Shown here in pieces: positions 4,985 through 7,122 of a DNA stretch of 7,122 bases. Origin of the DNA: Pseudorhodobacter sp. GTDB taxonomy: Bacteria > Pseudomonadota > Alphaproteobacteria > Rhodobacterales > Rhodobacteraceae. The stretch covers positions 1 through 7,122 of the forward strand of contig JAHEDL010000040.1 in NCBI GenBank assembly GCA_024641255.1. The letters are read 5' to 3'. The notes beneath the pieces were generated by a model. It had not been told where the DNA came from, ran no database searches, and saw nothing but the letters and a program-made list of their open reading frames with translations. A program made the translations under genes and the position numbers. How positions within the stretch are numbered: position 1 is the first letter of the stretch; each line of letters opens with the position of its first letter.

Positions 4985-7122
4985 ATGCCGAAAGATCATG
5001 GCATTGGCGCCAGCGTAAAGCGGCGCGAAGATATCCGGTTCCTGACCGGAAAGGGCCGCTATACCGCCGACATCAATTTGCGCGGCCAGGCTTTTGCCTA
5101 TTTCGCGCGGTCGGAAATGGCGCATGCAACGATTAACTCGATCGACACCACGGCGGCTGCGGCCATGCCGGGGGTGTTGGCGATCATGACCGGCGCGGAT
5201 TTTGCCGCTGTTGGGGGCAACCCGGCGGGCTGGTATATCAACAGCCGCGACGGCGCGACGATGAAAGAGCCAAAGCGCCCGGTGTTGGCGCATGGCAAGG
5301 TGCGCCACGTTGGCGACGCCTATGCGGTGGTTGTGGCCGAAACGCTGGAGCAGGCCAAGGATGCCGCTGCCGCGATTGAGGCTGATTTCACCGAACTGCC
5401 GGCGATTGTGAACATGGCCGATGCGGTGGCGAACCCGTCGCACCGCGTGCATGACGAGATCGACAACAACGTCTGCTTCGACTGGGGCTGGATCGAAGAC
5501 AACCGCGCGGCGGTGGATGCGGCTTTTGCCGCGGCGCCGCATGTCACCACGCTTGAGCTGGTGAACAACCGTCTGGTGCCGAACGCGATGGAACCGCGGG
5601 CCAGCATCGGCGATTTTGATCCGGGCACTGGTGATTACAAACTCTACACCACCAGCCAGAACCCGCACCTGACGCGGCTTTTGATTGCAGCTTTCGTGCT
5701 GGGCATCCCGGAAAACAAACTGACGGTGATCGCGCCTGACGTGGGCGGTGGCTTCGGGTCGAAGATCTATCACTACGGCGAAGAGGCGGCGGTTCTGGCC
5801 GCGTCGAAAGCGCTGGGTCGTCCGGTGAAATGGGTGGCCGAACGGTCGGAAAGCTTCTTGTCGGATGCGCATGGTCGCGACCACGTGACCAAGATTCAGT
5901 TGGCGTTGGAAAAAGACGGCACCTTCCTGGCGCTGCGCACCGAAACCATGGCCAACGTCGGCGCCTATCTGTCGAACTTTGCCACGGTGACGCCGACGTT
6001 CCTGCATGGCACGCTGATGGCGGGGCCGTACAAGACGCCGCTGGTGTATGTGAACGTGAAGGCGGTGTTCACCAACACGGCACCCGTTGACGCCTATCGC
6101 GGCGCGGGCCGCCCGGAAGCCACCTTCTCGATTGAACGGATCGTGGATATGGCGGCAGACGAGCTGGGGTTGGACAAGGTGGAAATCCGCCGGAAGAACT
6201 TCATCACGCCGGATATGTTCCCCTACACCACCCCTGTTGGACTGGTGTACGACACTGGCAACTACCATGCCACGCTGGACAAGATGATCGAGCTTGGCGA
6301 TCTTTCCGGGTTTGAAGCGCGGGCGGCGGCATCGAAAGCCAAGGGCAAGCTGCGCGGTTTGGGGCTTTCGACCTGGATCGAAGCCTGCGGGATCGCGCCG
6401 TCGGCACTGGTGGGGGCATTGGGCGCGCGCGTGGGGCTGTTTGACGCCGCAACCGTGCGGGTGAACGCAACTGGATCGATTTCAGTGATGACCGGCGCAC
6501 ATAGCCACGGGCAGGGCCACGAAACGGTGTTTGCCCAGATTGTCGCCGAGCGCCTGGGGATTCCCGAAGCGTCAGTGGATATCGTGCATGGCGATACCTC
6601 GAAGATCCCGTTTGGCATGGGGTCTTACGGGTCGCGGTCGCTGGCGGTGGCCGGGTCTGCGATGGTGAAGGCGGTCGACAAGATCATTGCCAAGGGCAAG
6701 AAGATTGCTGCGCATATGCTGGAAGCAGCCGAAGGCGATATCGTTTTCGAAGAAGGCAAGTTCCAGGTGACCGGCACCGACAAGGCCAAGACCTTTGGCG
6801 AAATCGCGTTTTCGGCCTATGTTCCGCATAACTATCCGCTGGAAACGCTGGAGCCGGGGTTGGAGGAAACCTCGTTCTACGATCCGGCGAACTTCACCTA
6901 TCCGGCGGGCGCCTATGCCTGCGAGGTCGAGGTGGATGCCGAGACTGGCCGCGTTGAAGTGTGTTCGTTCACCTGTGCCGATGACTTTGGCAATGTGATG
7001 AACCCGCTGATCGTGGAAGGTCAGGTGCATGGCGGCGTTGGGCAGGGCATTGGTCAGGCGTTGTTGGAAAACACCACCTATGACGAAAACGGCCAGCTTT
7101 TGTCGGCAAGCTACATGGACTA
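4985..7122 (+). CDS. coxL: Molybdopterin-binding large subunit, xanthine oxidase family, form II CoxL-like; 3'-truncated by window edge
   Basis: Catalytic Mo/molybdopterin-cytosine-dinucleotide subunit of a three-subunit hydroxylase. The frame is open to the end of the window: 712 full codons plus TA. The last visible residues SYMD and the partial codon fit the family motif SYMDY, so this is truncation and not a stop. Family members are near 780-800 residues, so about 70-90 are missing. The start is fixed by GGGAGGA at 4974-4980, four bases before the ATG. After the family opening [25 protein letters not shown] comes the hammerhead domain (to about 140), then the cofactor domain with [24 protein letters not shown] (252-260), HSHGQGHET (506-514) and [10 protein letters not shown], whose Glu695 aligns by motif with the catalytic base of the family. 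The active-site loop is AYRGAGR (370-376). Form I CO dehydrogenases have AYRCSFR with the Cu-binding cysteine, which is absent here, so this is form II and its substrate is unknown. An FAD subunit and maturation genes would be expected downstream. Confidence 0.94.
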   Translation, partial: MPKDHGIGASVKRREDIRFLTGKGRYTADINLRGQAFAYFARSEMAHATINSIDTTAAAAMPGVLAIMTGADFAAVGGNPAGWYINSRDGATMKEPKRPVLAHGKVRHVGDAYAVVVAETLEQAKDAAAAIEADFTELPAIVNMADAVANPSHRVHDEIDNNVCFDWGWIEDNRAAVDAAFAAAPHVTTLELVNNRLVPNAMEPRASIGDFDPGTGDYKLYTTSQNPHLTRLLIAAFVLGIPENKLTVIAPDVGGGFGSKIYHYGEEAAVLAASKALGRPVKWVAERSESFLSDAHGRDHVTKIQLALEKDGTFLALRTETMANVGAYLSNFATVTPTFLHGTLMAGPYKTPLVYVNVKAVFTNTAPVDAYRGAGRPEATFSIERIVDMAADELGLDKVEIRRKNFITPDMFPYTTPVGLVYDTGNYHATLDKMIELGDLSGFEARAAASKAKGKLRGLGLSTWIEACGIAPSALVGALGARVGLFDAATVRVNATGSISVMTGAHSHGQGHETVFAQIVAERLGIPEASVDIVHGDTSKIPFGMGSYGSRSLAVAGSAMVKAVDKIIAKGKKIAAHMLEAAEGDIVFEEGKFQVTGTDKAKTFGEIAFSAYVPHNYPLETLEPGLEETSFYDPANFTYPAGAYACEVEVDAETGRVEVCSFTCADDFGNVMNPLIVEGQVHGGVGQGIGQALLENTTYDENGQLLSASYMD

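Noticed and set aside
4980..5018. ATG at 4980 overlapping the coxL ribosome site (12-codon frame)
   Set aside because: It is part of the ribosome-binding sequence itself, has no ribosome site of its own and ends almost at once. The ATG at 4985 gives the family N-terminus.
4970..6268. 432-codon open frame on the - strand
   Set aside because: Opposite the CoxL-like gene, which shows continuous family motifs on the + strand. The antisense product is Arg/His/Val-rich and unrecognisable.
7118..7122. Stop codon of the large subunit at the window end
   Set aside because: Only TA of the codon is present. The preceding SYMD matches the family motif SYMDY, so tyrosine is expected and the gene continues.

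Overview
The window comes from a GC-rich bacterium. All genes lie on the + strand. Codon use (heavy in GCG, CGG, CTG and TTG), strong GGGAGGA ribosome sites and the gene families present suggest an alphaproteobacterium, probably of the Rhodobacteraceae type. That placement rests on general resemblance, not on a search.

The left half (1-3850) is a signalling module of three genes. It holds the 3' end of a NarL/LuxR-type response regulator, a complete FIST-domain protein, and a complete hybrid histidine kinase with the layout coiled coil - PAS - PAS - HisKA - HATPase - REC. The FIST and kinase genes overlap by 11 nt. This arrangement matches the NosP/NahK (ErcS') pairing known from Pseudomonas and Vibrio. 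There a haem-binding FIST protein senses nitric oxide and controls the kinase encoded beside it. A LuxR-type regulator (ErbR/AgmR) lies nearby in Pseudomonas.

The right half (3902 to the window end) is a metabolic operon of the molybdenum hydroxylase (xanthine oxidase/CO dehydrogenase) family. It encodes a CoxG-like SRPBCC protein, a CoxS-like protein with two [2Fe-2S] clusters, and a CoxL-like molybdopterin subunit that runs off the window after 712 codons. The large subunit carries the active-site loop AYRGAGR. This marks it as 'form II', not the AYRCSFR of genuine form I CO dehydrogenase, so CO should not be assumed to be the substrate. The S-then-L order also fits form II (S-L-M). A medium FAD subunit would be expected just downstream but is not visible.

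The two halves are separated by only 51 nt. That gap holds a 20-bp imperfect palindrome (16 of 20 positions symmetrical), a possible operator or RNA hairpin at the regulatory/metabolic junction. A second hairpin lies in the 51-nt gap between coxS and coxL. The simplest reading is that the sensor module may control the neighbouring oxidation operon, but this is inferred from adjacency alone. No RNA genes, insertion sequences, CRISPR arrays or long repeats were seen, and no gap between genes exceeds 51 nt.
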